DNA of 64,000 nt, taken from Hyphomicrobiales bacterium (lineage in GTDB: Bacteria; Pseudomonadota; Alphaproteobacteria; Parvibaculales; Parvibaculaceae). The stretch lies in assembly GCA_016124805.1 (NCBI GenBank), contig WGND01000001.1, positions 62,001-126,000 on the forward strand. The letters run 5' to 3'. Below, piece by piece: positions 1 to 8,327 of this stretch. Position 1 is the stretch's first letter, and the number at the start of each line of letters is the position of its first letter. A program made the position numbers and the translations under genes. The notes under the pieces are model-generated. The model searched no databases and was not told the DNA's origin. It saw only the letters and a list, made by a program, of their open reading frames with translations.

Positions 1-539
1 AAAGTAGCGCCATGAAATTTCGGCAGTTCCGCGCGCCGGTCAATACCGGCCACCGCTTCAAGGGCCGGTCGCGTCAGGCTGTTGCCCTTGGCCGACCCCC
101 AATTGGCAAGGCCCGCCACGGGGGCGGCCATTTTGCCGTTGCGGTCGGTCTGGGCAAGCTGCCCGGGCACGAAGGGAAAGCCCTCCGTTTTGGCCACGGC
201 AGCGCGATAGCGCAGCATCAGATGGGGGAAATCGAGATTGAATTCATGCGGCGGCACATAGGGACATTTCGTCATGTAGCACATGTCGCACAGCGTGCAG
301 GCGTCCACGACGGGGCCGAAATCAGCGCTTTTAACCTCATCCAGCTCCTCGGTGGGACTGTCATCGATCAGGTCGAACAGGCGGGGAAAGCTGTCGCAGA
401 GATTGAAGCAGCGACGGCAGCCATGGCAGATGTCAAAGATGCGGCGCATCTCCACATCCAGCTTTTCCATGTCGTAAAAATCCGGGTTCTGCCAATCAAT
501 CGGATGGCGCGTGGGCGCTCCGGTGCTGCCTTCTTGCAT
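1..539 (-). CDS. Fe-S cluster protein, heterodisulfide-reductase/GlpC-like (3' end outside window)
   Basis: The N-terminal 179 residues are present and the gene runs off the left edge. Two ferredoxin-type cysteine clusters are visible: Cys38, 41, 44 and 48 (CxxCxxCxxxC) and Cys81, 84, 87 and 92, the last followed by Pro. This is the pattern for two [4Fe-4S] clusters in GlpC/HdrC-like electron-transfer proteins; the expected C-terminal cysteine-rich (CCG) part would lie outside the window. The ATG at 539 follows an AGGGG-like ribosome site. It lies 57 bp downstream of the rubrerythrin stop on the same strand, so I infer that it passes electrons to rubrerythrin or belongs to the same iron/oxidative-stress unit. 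A hairpin separates the two genes. Family assignment is good; the partner role is inference. Confidence 0.8.
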   Translation of the reverse strand, partial: MQEGSTGAPTRHPIDWQNPDFYDMEKLDVEMRRIFDICHGCRRCFNLCDSFPRLFDLIDDSPTEELDEVKSADFGPVVDACTLCDMCYMTKCPYVPPHEFNLDFPHLMLRYRAAVAKTEGFPFVPGQLAQTDRNGKMAAPVAGLANWGSAKGNSLTRPALEAVAGIDRRAELPKFHGAT

Positions 540-563
540 CTTTTACCCCTGCAGAAAAGAAAG

Positions 564-588
564 GCCGGGGACGATGATCGTCCCCGGC
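564..588 (-). terminator. hairpin between rubrerythrin and the Fe-S gene
   Basis: The inverted repeat GCCGGGGACGAT / ATCGTCCCCGGC has 12 bp arms around one central base. Read on the minus strand it is followed by CTTTCTTTTC, which makes it intrinsic-terminator-like. It lies just after the rubrerythrin stop and ends about 25 bp before the Fe-S start, so it probably reduces rather than abolishes downstream transcription. Confidence 0.7.
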
Positions 589-596
589 ATTGTCGG

Positions 597-1019
597 TTAG
601 CCGTTCAGGCTGTCGAGCGCTTTCTGGAAACGACCGGCGTGGCTTTTTTCAGCCTTGGCGAGCGTTTCGAACCAGTCGGCAATCTCGTCAAAGCCTTCGT
701 CGCGCGCTGTGCGCGCCATGCCCGGATACATGTCGGTATATTCGTGCGTTTCGCCGGCGATCGAGGCCTTGAGGTTCATATCCGTTGAACCGATGGGCTC
801 ACCCGTGGCCGGGTCACCCACTTCTTCGAGGAACTCAAGATGGCCGTGCGCATGGCCAGTTTCGCCTTCCGCTGTGGAGCGGAACACGGCGGCCACGTCG
901 TTATAGCCTTCAACGTCGGCCTTCTGGGCGAAATAGAGATAGCGACGATTGGCCTGGCTCTCACCAGAAAAAGCGTCTTTCAGATTTTCCATTGTCTTGG
1001 AACCAGCGAGCGATGGCAT
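597..1019 (-). CDS. rubrerythrin-like diiron protein without a rubredoxin domain
   Basis: A 140-residue ferritin-like four-helix protein. The usual diiron ligands can be placed at Glu20, Glu53-x-x-His56, Glu90 and Glu124-x-x-His127, matching rubrerythrin helices. The C-terminal rubredoxin domain of classical rubrerythrin (two CxxC pairs) is absent, so electrons must come from another protein. Rubrerythrins reduce hydrogen peroxide in the cytoplasm. I chose ATG 1019 because GAGGAG lies just upstream; a GTG at 1031 is part of that ribosome site. An Irr-box palindrome lies about 185 bp upstream, and an Fe-S protein gene follows. Peroxide reduction is from family knowledge; electron supply by the neighbour is inference. 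Confidence 0.9.
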   Translation of the reverse strand: MPSLAGSKTMENLKDAFSGESQANRRYLYFAQKADVEGYNDVAAVFRSTAEGETGHAHGHLEFLEEVGDPATGEPIGSTDMNLKASIAGETHEYTDMYPGMARTARDEGFDEIADWFETLAKAEKSHAGRFQKALDSLNG

Positions 1020-1202
1020 GTTGCTCCTCACCTTCTTTTCAATGTTGCGTTTCCGGCCACCAGAGAGTGGCGGATTTTGGGGGTCCAGCCATCAGGTGAT
1101 GGCCGGGGACGAATAAAATCAGAAAGCAGTCGTGAACTGCCCGATCCCGCATCTGCATGGAGATGACATGAATCTAGGTCGCGCCAGCGGCACGGTCAAT
1201 AG

Positions 1203-1219
1203 TTTAGAGCGATTCTAAA
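1203..1219. promoter_or_regulatory. Irr box (iron control element, ICE)
   Basis: TTTAGAGCGATTCTAAA has perfect 6-bp arms TTTAGA/TCTAAA around five bases, the form known for Irr-binding ICE motifs in Rhizobiales. It lies between the irr stop and the rubrerythrin start, about 185 bp from the latter, so it most probably controls rubrerythrin and perhaps the Fe-S gene. The match is seen in the sequence; binding is inferred. Confidence 0.8.
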
Positions 1220-1258
1220 GTTAAGAACGACTCGCGATTAGCCCGAGAGGCGGCAGCT

Positions 1259-1684
1259 TCAGCTGCGCGGACGCGAATGCAGACGAACGATGACATCGAC
1301 GCGGGCGATGTCTGTGCCGTCAGGTGCCTTGGGCAGATTGGCGATGGTGATTTCGTCACCAGCAATATCCATCAGCGCGCCGTCATTCTCGATAAAGAAA
1401 TGATGGTGGTCATCGATATTGGTGTCGAAATAGGTGCGCGAGGAATCAACCACCACTTCACGCAGCAGATCAGCCTCGGTGAACTGATGCAGCGTGTTGT
1501 AGACGGTCGCCAGCGAAACGCTGACCCCTGCCTTCTGGGCTTCCTCATGCAGGGCTTCAGCCGTCACATGGCGGTCGCCGCCCTCAAACAGCATCCGGCC
1601 AAGCGCAAGGCGCTGGCGCGTCGGGCGCAAGCCGGCTTCCCGAAGGCGGGTCAATGTCTGGGCGTAGGGCCGTTCCTGTGTCAT
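1259..1684 (-). CDS. irr: iron response regulator Irr (Fur superfamily)
   Basis: A 141-residue Fur-fold repressor. The N-terminal winged-helix part (about 8-85) contains the recognition segment near SLATVYNTL, and the dimerisation part carries the His93-His94-His95 motif that is the hallmark of Irr and its haem binding. The N-terminal Cys-Pro haem regulatory motif of Bradyrhizobium Irr is not present, as in many other rhizobial Irr proteins. Irr represses or activates iron and haem genes at ICE boxes according to haem status; such a box lies directly downstream, facing rubrerythrin. Its position beside fabA-fabB-fabI is the arrangement typical of Rhizobiales and supports Irr over PerR or Fur. 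The start is ATG 1684. Confidence 0.92.
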   Translation of the reverse strand: MTQERPYAQTLTRLREAGLRPTRQRLALGRMLFEGGDRHVTAEALHEEAQKAGVSVSLATVYNTLHQFTEADLLREVVVDSSRTYFDTNIDDHHHFFIENDGALMDIAGDEITIANLPKAPDGTDIARVDVIVRLHSRPRS

Positions 1685-1710
1685 CGCTGATCCCTGGTCG
1701 GACTCGCAGT

Positions 1711-1725
1711 TTGTAATCGTTACAA
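1711..1725. promoter_or_regulatory. candidate operator in the irr promoter
   Basis: TTGTAATCGTTACAA is a palindrome with 6-bp arms TTGTAA/TTACAA around TCG, 27 bp upstream of the irr start. Its size resembles operators of Fur-superfamily regulators. It does not match the ICE motif, so autoregulation by Irr or control by another regulator are both possible. Confidence 0.5.
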
Positions 1726-1756
1726 TATGGAAGATGTAGTCAGTATGACGCTTTTG

Positions 1757-1776
1757 TCAAGGGCACCACCCCTTGA
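1757..1776. repeat. inverted repeat in the irr-fabA spacer
   Basis: TCAAGGG (1757-1763) and CCCTTGA (1770-1776) form a 7-bp stem with a 6-base loop in the divergent spacer. It could be an operator or a 5' leader hairpin; no function can be assigned. Confidence 0.35.
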
Positions 1777-1897
1777 GGCGCAGCAAGGGTTTGCGCTGCT
1801 CCGCCATTATGTTACCAACGCCGCAGGAATGAAAGGGAAGTGGGTTTTGAGCCCCTTCTGGTCTAAGCTAATGCCTGTTAACCGTCATAATGGCGGA

Positions 1898-1918
1898 CAG
1901 CCCTCAGAAGGGCTGAGG
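1898..1918 (+). promoter_or_regulatory. overlapping alternative hairpins before fabA
   Basis: CAGCCCT/AGGGCTG (1898-1904 with 1909-1915) and CCTCAG/CTGAGG (1902-1907 with 1913-1918) share bases and cannot form together. They lie 24 bases before the fabA start, probably in its leader. A regulatory role is conjecture. Confidence 0.3.
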
Positions 1919-1941
1919 CCAGTAAATAAGAGCGGACGTCT

Positions 1942-2460
1942 ATGGCTGAAAAGAAGTCGAGTTATTCCTATGAAGATCTGCTGGAATGTTCCCATGGCCG
2001 CCTGTTTGGCCCGGGCAACGCCCAGCTGCCCCTGCCGCCCATGCTGATGATTGATCGCATCAATCTCATCACCGAGGAAGGTGGCGAGCATGGCAAGGGC
2101 GAAATCAAGGCGGAATTCGACATCAAGCCGGACCTCTGGTTCTTCCCCTGCCATTTCGAGGGCGACCCCATCATGCCGGGCTGTCTGGGCCTTGATGGCG
2201 CCTGGCAGCTGCTCGGCTTCTTCCTTGGCCATATTGGTGGTCAGGGCAAGGGTCGCGCTGTTGGTGTGGGCGAGGTCAAATTCTCCTCCATGGTGACGCC
2301 GGCCAACAAAAAGATCACCTACAACATCCAGCTCAAGCGCGTTGTCAATCGCCGCCTTGTCATGGGCGTTGCCGATTGCACCATCTGGGCCGATGACGAA
2401 CTGGCCTATACCATTACCGACATGAAGGTCGGTCTTCAGGCCCCCGAAAAGCCCGCCTGA
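1942..2460 (+). CDS. fabA: 3-hydroxydecanoyl-ACP dehydratase/isomerase FabA
   Basis: A 172-residue hot-dog-fold enzyme of the length expected for FabA. It dehydrates 3-hydroxydecanoyl-ACP and isomerises trans-2- to cis-3-decenoyl-ACP, the branch point to unsaturated fatty acids. The catalytic His71 lies in the segment [12 protein letters not shown], and the partner Asp85 in GLDGAWQ, equivalent to His70 and Asp84 of E. coli FabA. The start ATG 1942 agrees with the conserved N-terminus. It is first in the plus-strand block fabA-fabB-fabI, divergent from irr, so the block covers isomerisation, condensation and enoyl reduction. Confidence 0.96.
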   Translation: MAEKKSSYSYEDLLECSHGRLFGPGNAQLPLPPMLMIDRINLITEEGGEHGKGEIKAEFDIKPDLWFFPCHFEGDPIMPGCLGLDGAWQLLGFFLGHIGGQGKGRAVGVGEVKFSSMVTPANKKITYNIQLKRVVNRRLVMGVADCTIWADDELAYTITDMKVGLQAPEKPA

Positions 2461-2522
2461 CAGGGCCTGGTGATCTGCCGCAATTTCGACCCATAAATAA
2501 CGACAATAAGAACAACAATCAG

Positions 2523-2540
2523 GGGCGCAATGAAGCGCCC
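2523..2540 (+). promoter_or_regulatory. hairpin in the fabA-fabB spacer
   Basis: GGGCGC and GCGCCC form a 6-bp stem around AATGAA, 29 bp before the chosen fabB start. It has no T-tail. It may stabilise or partly attenuate the transcript between the genes. Confidence 0.35.
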
Positions 2541-2568
2541 ATTCGACAACAGGAATAGAGAGGCTGTC

Positions 2569-3798
2569 ATGAGGCGAGTCGTCGTCACCGGCATGGGGAT
2601 TGTCTCCAGCATCGGGAATAACAGCCAGGAAGTGCTCGCCAGTCTGCGCGAGGGCAAATCCGGCATCGTCAAGGCGGATACATACGCCGAAATGGGTTTT
2701 CGCAGCCAGGTTCACGGCAGCCTGAAAATCGATATTGAACAGGCCGTCGACAGGCGCGCGCGCCGCTTCATGGGCGATGGCGCAGCTTATGCCTGCATTG
2801 CCATGGATCAGGCGATTGCGGACGCCGGGCTTGAACCCGGCGATGTCAGCAATCCGCGCACCGGTCTTATTGTTGGCTCAGGCGGCCCCTCCACCAAGGC
2901 GATCGTGTCAGCTGCCGATACGGCGCGCACCGAACCTGTCAAGGGCCCGAAAAAAGTCGGCCCCTTTGCCGTCCCGAAAGCCATGTCCTCGACATGCTCG
3001 GCCAATCTCTCGACCTGGTTCAAGACCAAGGGCGTCAATTACTCCATCTCCTCGGCCTGCTCGACATCGGCCAATTGCATCGGCAATGCCGCTGAAATGA
3101 TCCAGTGGGGCAAGCAGGACATCATGTTTGCCGGTGGCGGCGAAGAACTCGACTGGACGCTTTCGGTGCTGTTCGACGCCATGGGCGCGATGTCGGCCAA
3201 GCGCAATGACACGCCCGACAAAGCCAGCCGCGCCTATGACAAGGATCGCGACGGTTTCGTCATCTCCGGCGGCGGCGGCATTCTGGTTCTTGAAGAACTG
3301 GAACATGCCAAGGCGCGCGGCGCAAAAATCTATGCCGAGATCGTCGGCTATGGCGCGACCGCCGATGGCGCCGACATGGTCGCCCCGTCGGGCGAAGGCG
3401 CGGTGCGCTGCATGCAGATGGCGATGCAGAACCTCAAAGGCCAGACGGTTGACTATATCAACCCGCATGCCACCTCGACACCGGTGGGCGACATTCCCGA
3501 GATCAAGGCGATCATCGAAGTCTTTGGCAACAAGACGCCGCCGATCAGCGCCACCAAGTCGCTGACCGGCCATGCGCAGGGGGCCGCCGGTGTCCATGAA
3601 GCCATCTACACACTTCTCATGATGCAGAGCGGCTTCATTGCGGCGAGCGCCAATATTGACGAGATCGATCCGGAAGTAGCGGCCGCCAATATCGTGCGCG
3701 AACGCATCGACGGGGCCGACATCAATCTCGCCCTTTCCAACAGTTTCGGCTTTGGCGGCACCAATGCCACCCTCGCCTTCCAGCGCTATCAGGGCTGA
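2569..3798 (+). CDS. fabB: 3-oxoacyl-ACP synthase I FabB
   Basis: A 409-residue thiolase-fold condensing enzyme. The Cys-His-His triad of elongating KAS I/II enzymes is present: Cys164 in [10 protein letters not shown], His300 in [10 protein letters not shown] and His335 in [11 protein letters not shown]. FabB extends the cis-3-decenoyl product of FabA, so the two must work together. Another ATG in frame at 2530 would add 13 residues, but AGAGAGG lies 6 bases before ATG 2569 and the protein then begins with the conserved [10 protein letters not shown]. The fabI start follows 48 bp after the stop. Confidence 0.95.
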   Translation: MRRVVVTGMGIVSSIGNNSQEVLASLREGKSGIVKADTYAEMGFRSQVHGSLKIDIEQAVDRRARRFMGDGAAYACIAMDQAIADAGLEPGDVSNPRTGLIVGSGGPSTKAIVSAADTARTEPVKGPKKVGPFAVPKAMSSTCSANLSTWFKTKGVNYSISSACSTSANCIGNAAEMIQWGKQDIMFAGGGEELDWTLSVLFDAMGAMSAKRNDTPDKASRAYDKDRDGFVISGGGGILVLEELEHAKARGAKIYAEIVGYGATADGADMVAPSGEGAVRCMQMAMQNLKGQTVDYINPHATSTPVGDIPEIKAIIEVFGNKTPPISATKSLTGHAQGAAGVHEAIYTLLMMQSGFIAASANIDEIDPEVAAANIVRERIDGADINLALSNSFGFGGTNATLAFQRYQG

Positions 3799-3846
3799 GG
3801 CCCAACCGGCGTCCAGTCGCAACCATTACACGGGTCAAAAACAACA

Positions 3847-4698
3847 ATGCATGGATCTGATGAGCAAACGGCGCACCAGGGTCTGGTGCTGAGCGGTCCT
3901 CTGATGAAGGGCCGCCGCGGCCTGGTCATGGGTGTCGCCAATGATCATTCCATCGCCTGGGGGATCGCCAGGACACTTGCCATGCATGGCGCGGAAATGG
4001 CCTTCACCTATCAGGGTGAATCATTTGGCCGGCGGGTCAAGCCGCTGGCCGACTCCGTCGGCTCCAAACTGCTGCTGCCCTGCGACGTCACCGACGAAGC
4101 CAGCATGGATGCCACTTTCGAGGCCATCGGCAACGAATGGGATAGCATCGACTTTGTTGTTCATGCCGTGGCCTATTCCGACAAGAGCGAACTCAAGGGC
4201 CGCTATGCCGACACCTCGCGCCAGAACTTCCTGCGCTCGATGGATATTTCCTGCTTCTCCTTCACCGATGTGGCGCGGCGCGCTTCGGCCATGATGCCCA
4301 ATGGCGGCGCGCTTGTGACGCTCACCTATGAAGGCGCGCAGCGCGTCATGCCGAATTACAATGTGATGGGTGTGGCCAAGGCGGCACTGGAAGCAAGCGT
4401 GCGCTATCTCGCTTCTGACCTGGGGCGCGACGGGATCCGCGTCAATGCGATTTCGGCGGGCCCCATGCGCACGCTGGCGGGCTCTGCCATTGGCGATGCG
4501 CGCTTCGTGCACAAATGGAACAAGACACATTCGGCCCTCAAGCAGACAATCGAGCTTGAGCATGTCGGGGGGGCTGGCCTTTATCTGCTCTCCGATCTCT
4601 CCGCACGTGTGACCGGCGAAATCCATTATGTGGATTCCGGCTACAACATTATCGGTCTGCCGCGCTCGGAAGAGATGAAGCCCGTCGACGAGGTCTGA
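3847..4698 (+). CDS. fabI: enoyl-ACP reductase (NADH) FabI
   Basis: A 283-residue short-chain dehydrogenase-fold enzyme that reduces trans-2-enoyl-ACP in each elongation round. The nucleotide-binding segment GVANDHSIAWGIA is near residues 29-41. The catalytic pair is Tyr171-x6-Lys178 (YNVMGVAK), with the FabI-type preceding tyrosine in TYEGAQ. Neither ATG 3847 nor the in-frame ATG 3904 has a strong ribosome site. The later start would give MKGRRGLVMGVAN, close to the usual N-terminus, so the true protein may be 264 residues. It is last in the fabA-fabB-fabI block. Confidence 0.94.
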   Translation: MHGSDEQTAHQGLVLSGPLMKGRRGLVMGVANDHSIAWGIARTLAMHGAEMAFTYQGESFGRRVKPLADSVGSKLLLPCDVTDEASMDATFEAIGNEWDSIDFVVHAVAYSDKSELKGRYADTSRQNFLRSMDISCFSFTDVARRASAMMPNGGALVTLTYEGAQRVMPNYNVMGVAKAALEASVRYLASDLGRDGIRVNAISAGPMRTLAGSAIGDARFVHKWNKTHSALKQTIELEHVGGAGLYLLSDLSARVTGEIHYVDSGYNIIGLPRSEEMKPVDEV

Positions 4699-4702
4699 GC
4701 CC

Positions 4703-5350
4703 TCAGCGTCGTTTCAGCTCCAGCACATTGTAAGTTGATTCCAGCACCGGATAGGGAAAGACGATGCGCAGGCGTCCGTCTTTCAATTGCGAGATCACGC
4801 CCAGCTCATCCTGAAGCTGCGGATCGGTGATGCCGCCCTGCGGGCCTGAATAGGCGCGGATCGGCCCTGAGTGATCCTTATTGGGCGCGGCCAGCAGCAG
4901 GGCGGTGCGCGCATCACGCTGATAGATGAAACCGGACTGGCGCTGCGATCCCGAAAGCTTTTCATAAAAGGGCCTGCCATCCTTCATGGTGATATCGCAG
5001 TTGAACCAGCTATAGACGACGAGGCCAACGAAAGGCCCACCTGCTTTCAACGTACGGCATTTCCATTTGCCTGCCATGGCTGGCAGATCGATCGGGATTG
5101 TTTCGGCTTCCATGACATTGAGAAGCTCGGCCATGTCGCCTGCCGGTTCTTTGGCAATCGAGGCTTCCATGGTGCCCGCAGCCACGGCGGCGTCATAACG
5201 CGCCAGTCGTTGCTGATCAAAATCCGTAATGACCTTCTGCCATTCATTCATCGTTTCGCGCATTTGCGGCGCTTCTGCCGGTGCCGGATTTTCAATGGCG
5301 CAAGCGGGTAAGGCGAAAATCATCGCAAGGGCAAAAAAGATGCGGCGCAT
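4703..5350 (-). CDS. putative lipoprotein, DUF4893-like
   Basis: A 215-residue exported protein. The N-terminus has Arg-Arg, a hydrophobic stretch and the lipobox-like LPAC with Cys17. The mature part resembles DUF4893 proteins: a helical N-terminal segment, then a beta-rich domain with KWKCRTLKAGG and a segment reporting on bound substrate-like loops (residues about 90-210). No enzyme motif is visible. It is convergent with fabI (4-bp gap) and seems monocistronic. Family assignment is from memory of the pattern and is moderate; function is unknown. Confidence 0.65.
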   Translation of the reverse strand: MRRIFFALAMIFALPACAIENPAPAEAPQMRETMNEWQKVITDFDQQRLARYDAAVAAGTMEASIAKEPAGDMAELLNVMEAETIPIDLPAMAGKWKCRTLKAGGPFVGLVVYSWFNCDITMKDGRPFYEKLSGSQRQSGFIYQRDARTALLLAAPNKDHSGPIRAYSGPQGGITDPQLQDELGVISQLKDGRLRIVFPYPVLESTYNVLELKRR

Positions 5351-5373
5351 GGGCAGGTTTCTCCCGAAAGCAT

Positions 5374-5406
5374 AAGGGCGCTTCCAGTTTACCTGAAAAC
5401 GCCCTT
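5374..5406 (-). terminator. terminator hairpin after the RcnB-like gene
   Basis: AAGGGCG and CGCCCTT pair, and the inner bases extend the stem with G-U pairs to about 14 bp around a 5-base loop. On the minus strand ATGCTTT follows. It lies about 20 bp after the stop of the gene at 5427-5969. Confidence 0.55.
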
Positions 5407-5426
5407 CGCATTCAGCCTTTCGGCGA

Positions 5427-5969
5427 TCAATAGAAGAGGTTGAAGATCACCTGCGTGATCAGGCCATTAGTGCTCTGGACGAGAAACACATTGTTCTGGA
5501 CGCGCACCCACTGATAGCCGCGCGGCGCGGGCTGCAGGTGATAGGCATAGGGGTTCACAAGATAGGTCTGCTGCCGATAGGCGGCAGGCAGCTTCTGGCC
5601 ACGTGCCCATGCTTTGCGCGCATCATAGCCCTTGGGTGCAACCCAGGCCTTGGACGCATGCACGGCCTTGTAGCGACGGCCATTATATTCATAGTCGCGA
5701 TCGCGCATGTTCTGGGCGTGGGTGTCGGGCTTGTCATTGCCGTAATGATTGCCGTTATTGCCCTGATTGCTGCTGCTGTGGCCGCTATTGTTCTGGGTCT
5801 GATTTCCCTGACCATGGCTGTTCTGGTTCTGGCCAGACTGACCCTGATAGGTCTGGGTCTGGTTGCCGTAATGATTGCCGTTGTTGCCGTTATTACCGTT
5901 TTGGGCGGCCATGGCTGCCGTTCCGGAAAGAAGGCTCAGGACGAGTGCTGCTGCGAATGCGGTCTTCAT
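5427..5969 (-). CDS. secreted RcnB-family protein with Asn/Gly/Gln-rich linker
   Basis: A 180-residue exported protein. A signal peptide spans residues 1-21 (cleavage near AMA-AQN). Residues 22-90 are low-complexity and rich in Asn, Gly, Gln and Ser. The C-terminal part (about 112-178) ends in GYQWVRVQNN-VFLVQ-TGLI-like sequence typical of the RcnB periplasmic family (linked to Ni/Co homeostasis in E. coli). I chose ATG 5969 because GGAG lies 7 bases upstream and a proper signal peptide results. The linker contains a 9-residue repeat GNNGNHYGN at 28-36 and 70-78. The metal role is inferred from the family only. Confidence 0.7.
   Translation of the reverse strand: MKTAFAAALVLSLLSGTAAMAAQNGNNGNNGNHYGNQTQTYQGQSGQNQNSHGQGNQTQNNSGHSSSNQGNNGNHYGNDKPDTHAQNMRDRDYEYNGRRYKAVHASKAWVAPKGYDARKAWARGQKLPAAYRQQTYLVNPYAYHLQPAPRGYQWVRVQNNVFLVQSTNGLITQVIFNLFY
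5737..5756. repeat. 20-bp direct repeat, copy 1
   Basis: TTGCCGTAATGATTGCCGTT occurs identically here and at 5863-5882, inside the low-complexity part of the RcnB-like gene. It points to internal duplication or slippage in the linker. Confidence 0.7.
5863..5882. repeat. 20-bp direct repeat, copy 2
   Basis: Identical to 5737-5756; the two copies encode the repeated GNNGNHYGN segment of the secreted protein. Confidence 0.7.
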
Positions 5970-6085
5970 GTCGATCTCCATGAGGCCCATCCGGGATCGG
6001 ATGCTTTGCCTCGTTGAAGTGACCCTAGGCCTTTCCACCTGAATAGCATCTGGGGGCGCTGTTATTCGCCGTTCATCTTCGCGGA

Positions 6086-6120
6086 CAAAGAAAAAGGGCG
6101 CCGGATTTCGCCGACGCCCT
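6086..6120 (-). terminator. intrinsic terminator after pnp
   Basis: On the minus strand GGGCGTCGG and CCGGCGCCC form a 9-bp stem (one G-U) with a 6-base loop, followed by TTTTTCTTT. It begins 24 bp after the pnp stop and closes the long operon that ends with pnp. Confidence 0.85.
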
Positions 6121-6143
6121 CTTCGCTCAATGCGTTGCCGCAA

Positions 6144-8327
6144 TCAGTCACGGTCGCGACGCTTGCCACGGCCACCGCCGCCGCTACGCTCACGGGGCTG
6201 TTCTTCCGGCTCGTTTTCATAAACGATCTCTTCGCCTGTCTCTTGATTGACATGCTTCATGGAGAGGCGAACCTTACCGCGTTCGTCAAAGCCGAGAAGC
6301 TTGACCTTGACGGTCTGGCCTTCAGCCACAACATCGGCGACTTTTTCAACGCGTGTCGGGGCCATCTGCGAAATATGCACCAGGCCGTCACGCGGACCGA
6401 AGAAGTTCACGAAGGCGCCGAAATCGACAACCTTGACGACCGTGCCATCATAGATCTTGCCGACTTCCGGCTCGGCCACGATGCCCTGAATCCAGGCAAT
6501 CGCCTTGCGGATCGACTCGCCATCCGACGAAGCGACCTTGATCGTGCCATCATCAGAGATGTCGATCTTGGCACCGGTCTTTTCGACGATCTCGCGGATC
6601 ACCTTGCCGCCTGTCCCGATCACTTCACGGATCTTGTCGGTCGGCACATTGACGACTTCAATGCGCGGGGCATGCTCACCCATTTCCGGGCGGGCTGTGT
6701 CGAGCGCCTTGGCCATCTCGCCGAGGATGTGGATACGACCACCCTTGGCCTGTTCCAGTGCGATCTTCATGATGTCTTCGGTGATGCCCGTGATCTTGAT
6801 GTCCATCTGGAGCGATGTGACACCTTCAGACGTCCCGGCCACCTTGAAGTCCATGTCGCCGAGGTGATCTTCATCACCCAGAATGTCGGAGAGAACCGCA
6901 TGGCGGTCACCTTCGAGGATCAGGCCCATGGCAATACCGGCCACAGCGCGCTTGAGCGGCACACCGGCATCCATCATCGCCAGCGAACCGCCGCAGACGG
7001 TCGCCATGGAAGACGAGCCGTTCGACTCGGTGATTTCCGAGACGAGACGCAGCGTGTAGGGGAAATCGGTCTTGGCGGGCAGCACCGCACGCAGCGCACG
7101 CCAGGCGAGCTTGCCGTGACCGACTTCGCGACGGCCCGTGAAGCCCACACGACCTGTTTCACCGACCGAGAAGGGCGGGAAGTTGTAATGCAGCAGGAAG
7201 TTTTCCTTGTAGGTGCCTTCGAGCGCGTCGATGAACTGTTCATCATCGCCCGTGCCGAGCGTGGCAACAACCAGCGCCTGTGTTTCGCCGCGCGTGAAGA
7301 GCGCCGAACCATGGGTGCGCGGCAGCACGCCGACTTCGGAAACAATCGGACGGACCGTTGAGAGATCACGGCCGTCGATGCGCAGCTTCGTATCAAGGAT
7401 CGAGTTGCGGACGATATCGCTTTCGATGGCCTTGAAGACGCCGCCGACATCATTTTCAGAGACGGCATCGGCATTGTCGGGATTGCAGAGTTCGGCCTTG
7501 GCCTTGTCCTTTGCCTTGGAGATCGCCTCATGGCGTTCGCCCTTGTCCTTCAGGCCATAGGCGGCGCGGACATCGGCTTCGACGAGGGCACGAACCTTGC
7601 CTTCCAGTTCCGACTGGTCGGGCGCTGTGAAGGGACGCGGTTCCTTGGCGCATTTTTCAGCCATGCGAATGATCATGTCGATCACCGGCTGGAAGCCACG
7701 GTGACCATGCATGACGGCACCGAGCATGATGTCTTCGGAAAGTTCCTTGGCTTCGGATTCCACCATCATCACGGCATCGCCCGTACCAGCAACGACAAGA
7801 TCAAGAGCGCTTTCGCCCATGTCGTCGATCAGCGGGTTGAGAACATATTCGCCATTGATGTAGCCGACGCGGGCAGCACCGATGGGGCCCATGAAAGGCA
7901 GGCCGGAAATCGTCAGCGCGGCGGAGACGGCGACCATGGCAACGATGTCGGGATCATTTTCCATGTCGTGGCTGAGCACGGTCACGATGACCTGGGTTTC
8001 GTTCTTGAAACCCTTGGCAAAAAGCGGGCGGATGGGACGGTCGATCAGGCGGGAAACCAGTGTTTCCTTTTCGCTGGGACGGCCTTCGCGCTTGAAAAAG
8101 CCACCGGGGATCTTGCCCGCGGCATAAGTCTTTTCCTGGTAATTCACTGTTAGGGGGAAGAAGTCGAGACCGGGCTTGGGCTTGCGTTCGCCGACGACTG
8201 TGGCGATGACCGTTGTCTCGCCATATGTGGCAATGACGGCACCGTCAGCCTGACGGGCAACCTTGCCGGTTTCGAGCGTAAGGGTGCGACCACCCCATTC
8301 AATTTCTTCACGTGTAATTTCAAACAT
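6144..8327 (-). CDS. pnp: polyribonucleotide nucleotidyltransferase (PNPase)
   Basis: A 727-residue phosphorolytic 3'-5' exoribonuclease of the RNA degradosome. It shows two RNase PH-like domains (about 10-220 and 310-540) joined by a helical domain. A KH domain follows (about 550-610, with [15 protein letters not shown]), then an S1 domain (about 615-690) and an Arg/Gly-rich tail. ATG 8327 is preceded by AGGAAAC and gives the conserved MFEITREE start; an upstream in-frame codon would add ten unlikely residues. rpsO lies upstream on the same strand, the classic rpsO-pnp pair. A strong terminator follows. Confidence 0.97.
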   Translation of the reverse strand: MFEITREEIEWGGRTLTLETGKVARQADGAVIATYGETTVIATVVGERKPKPGLDFFPLTVNYQEKTYAAGKIPGGFFKREGRPSEKETLVSRLIDRPIRPLFAKGFKNETQVIVTVLSHDMENDPDIVAMVAVSAALTISGLPFMGPIGAARVGYINGEYVLNPLIDDMGESALDLVVAGTGDAVMMVESEAKELSEDIMLGAVMHGHRGFQPVIDMIIRMAEKCAKEPRPFTAPDQSELEGKVRALVEADVRAAYGLKDKGERHEAISKAKDKAKAELCNPDNADAVSENDVGGVFKAIESDIVRNSILDTKLRIDGRDLSTVRPIVSEVGVLPRTHGSALFTRGETQALVVATLGTGDDEQFIDALEGTYKENFLLHYNFPPFSVGETGRVGFTGRREVGHGKLAWRALRAVLPAKTDFPYTLRLVSEITESNGSSSMATVCGGSLAMMDAGVPLKRAVAGIAMGLILEGDRHAVLSDILGDEDHLGDMDFKVAGTSEGVTSLQMDIKITGITEDIMKIALEQAKGGRIHILGEMAKALDTARPEMGEHAPRIEVVNVPTDKIREVIGTGGKVIREIVEKTGAKIDISDDGTIKVASSDGESIRKAIAWIQGIVAEPEVGKIYDGTVVKVVDFGAFVNFFGPRDGLVHISQMAPTRVEKVADVVAEGQTVKVKLLGFDERGKVRLSMKHVNQETGEEIVYENEPEEQPRERSGGGGRGKRRDRD

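Noticed and set aside
12-788. 258-codon plus-strand open frame at the left end
   Set aside because: It lies opposite the Fe-S protein and rubrerythrin genes, which have cysteine clusters and diiron ligands in frame.
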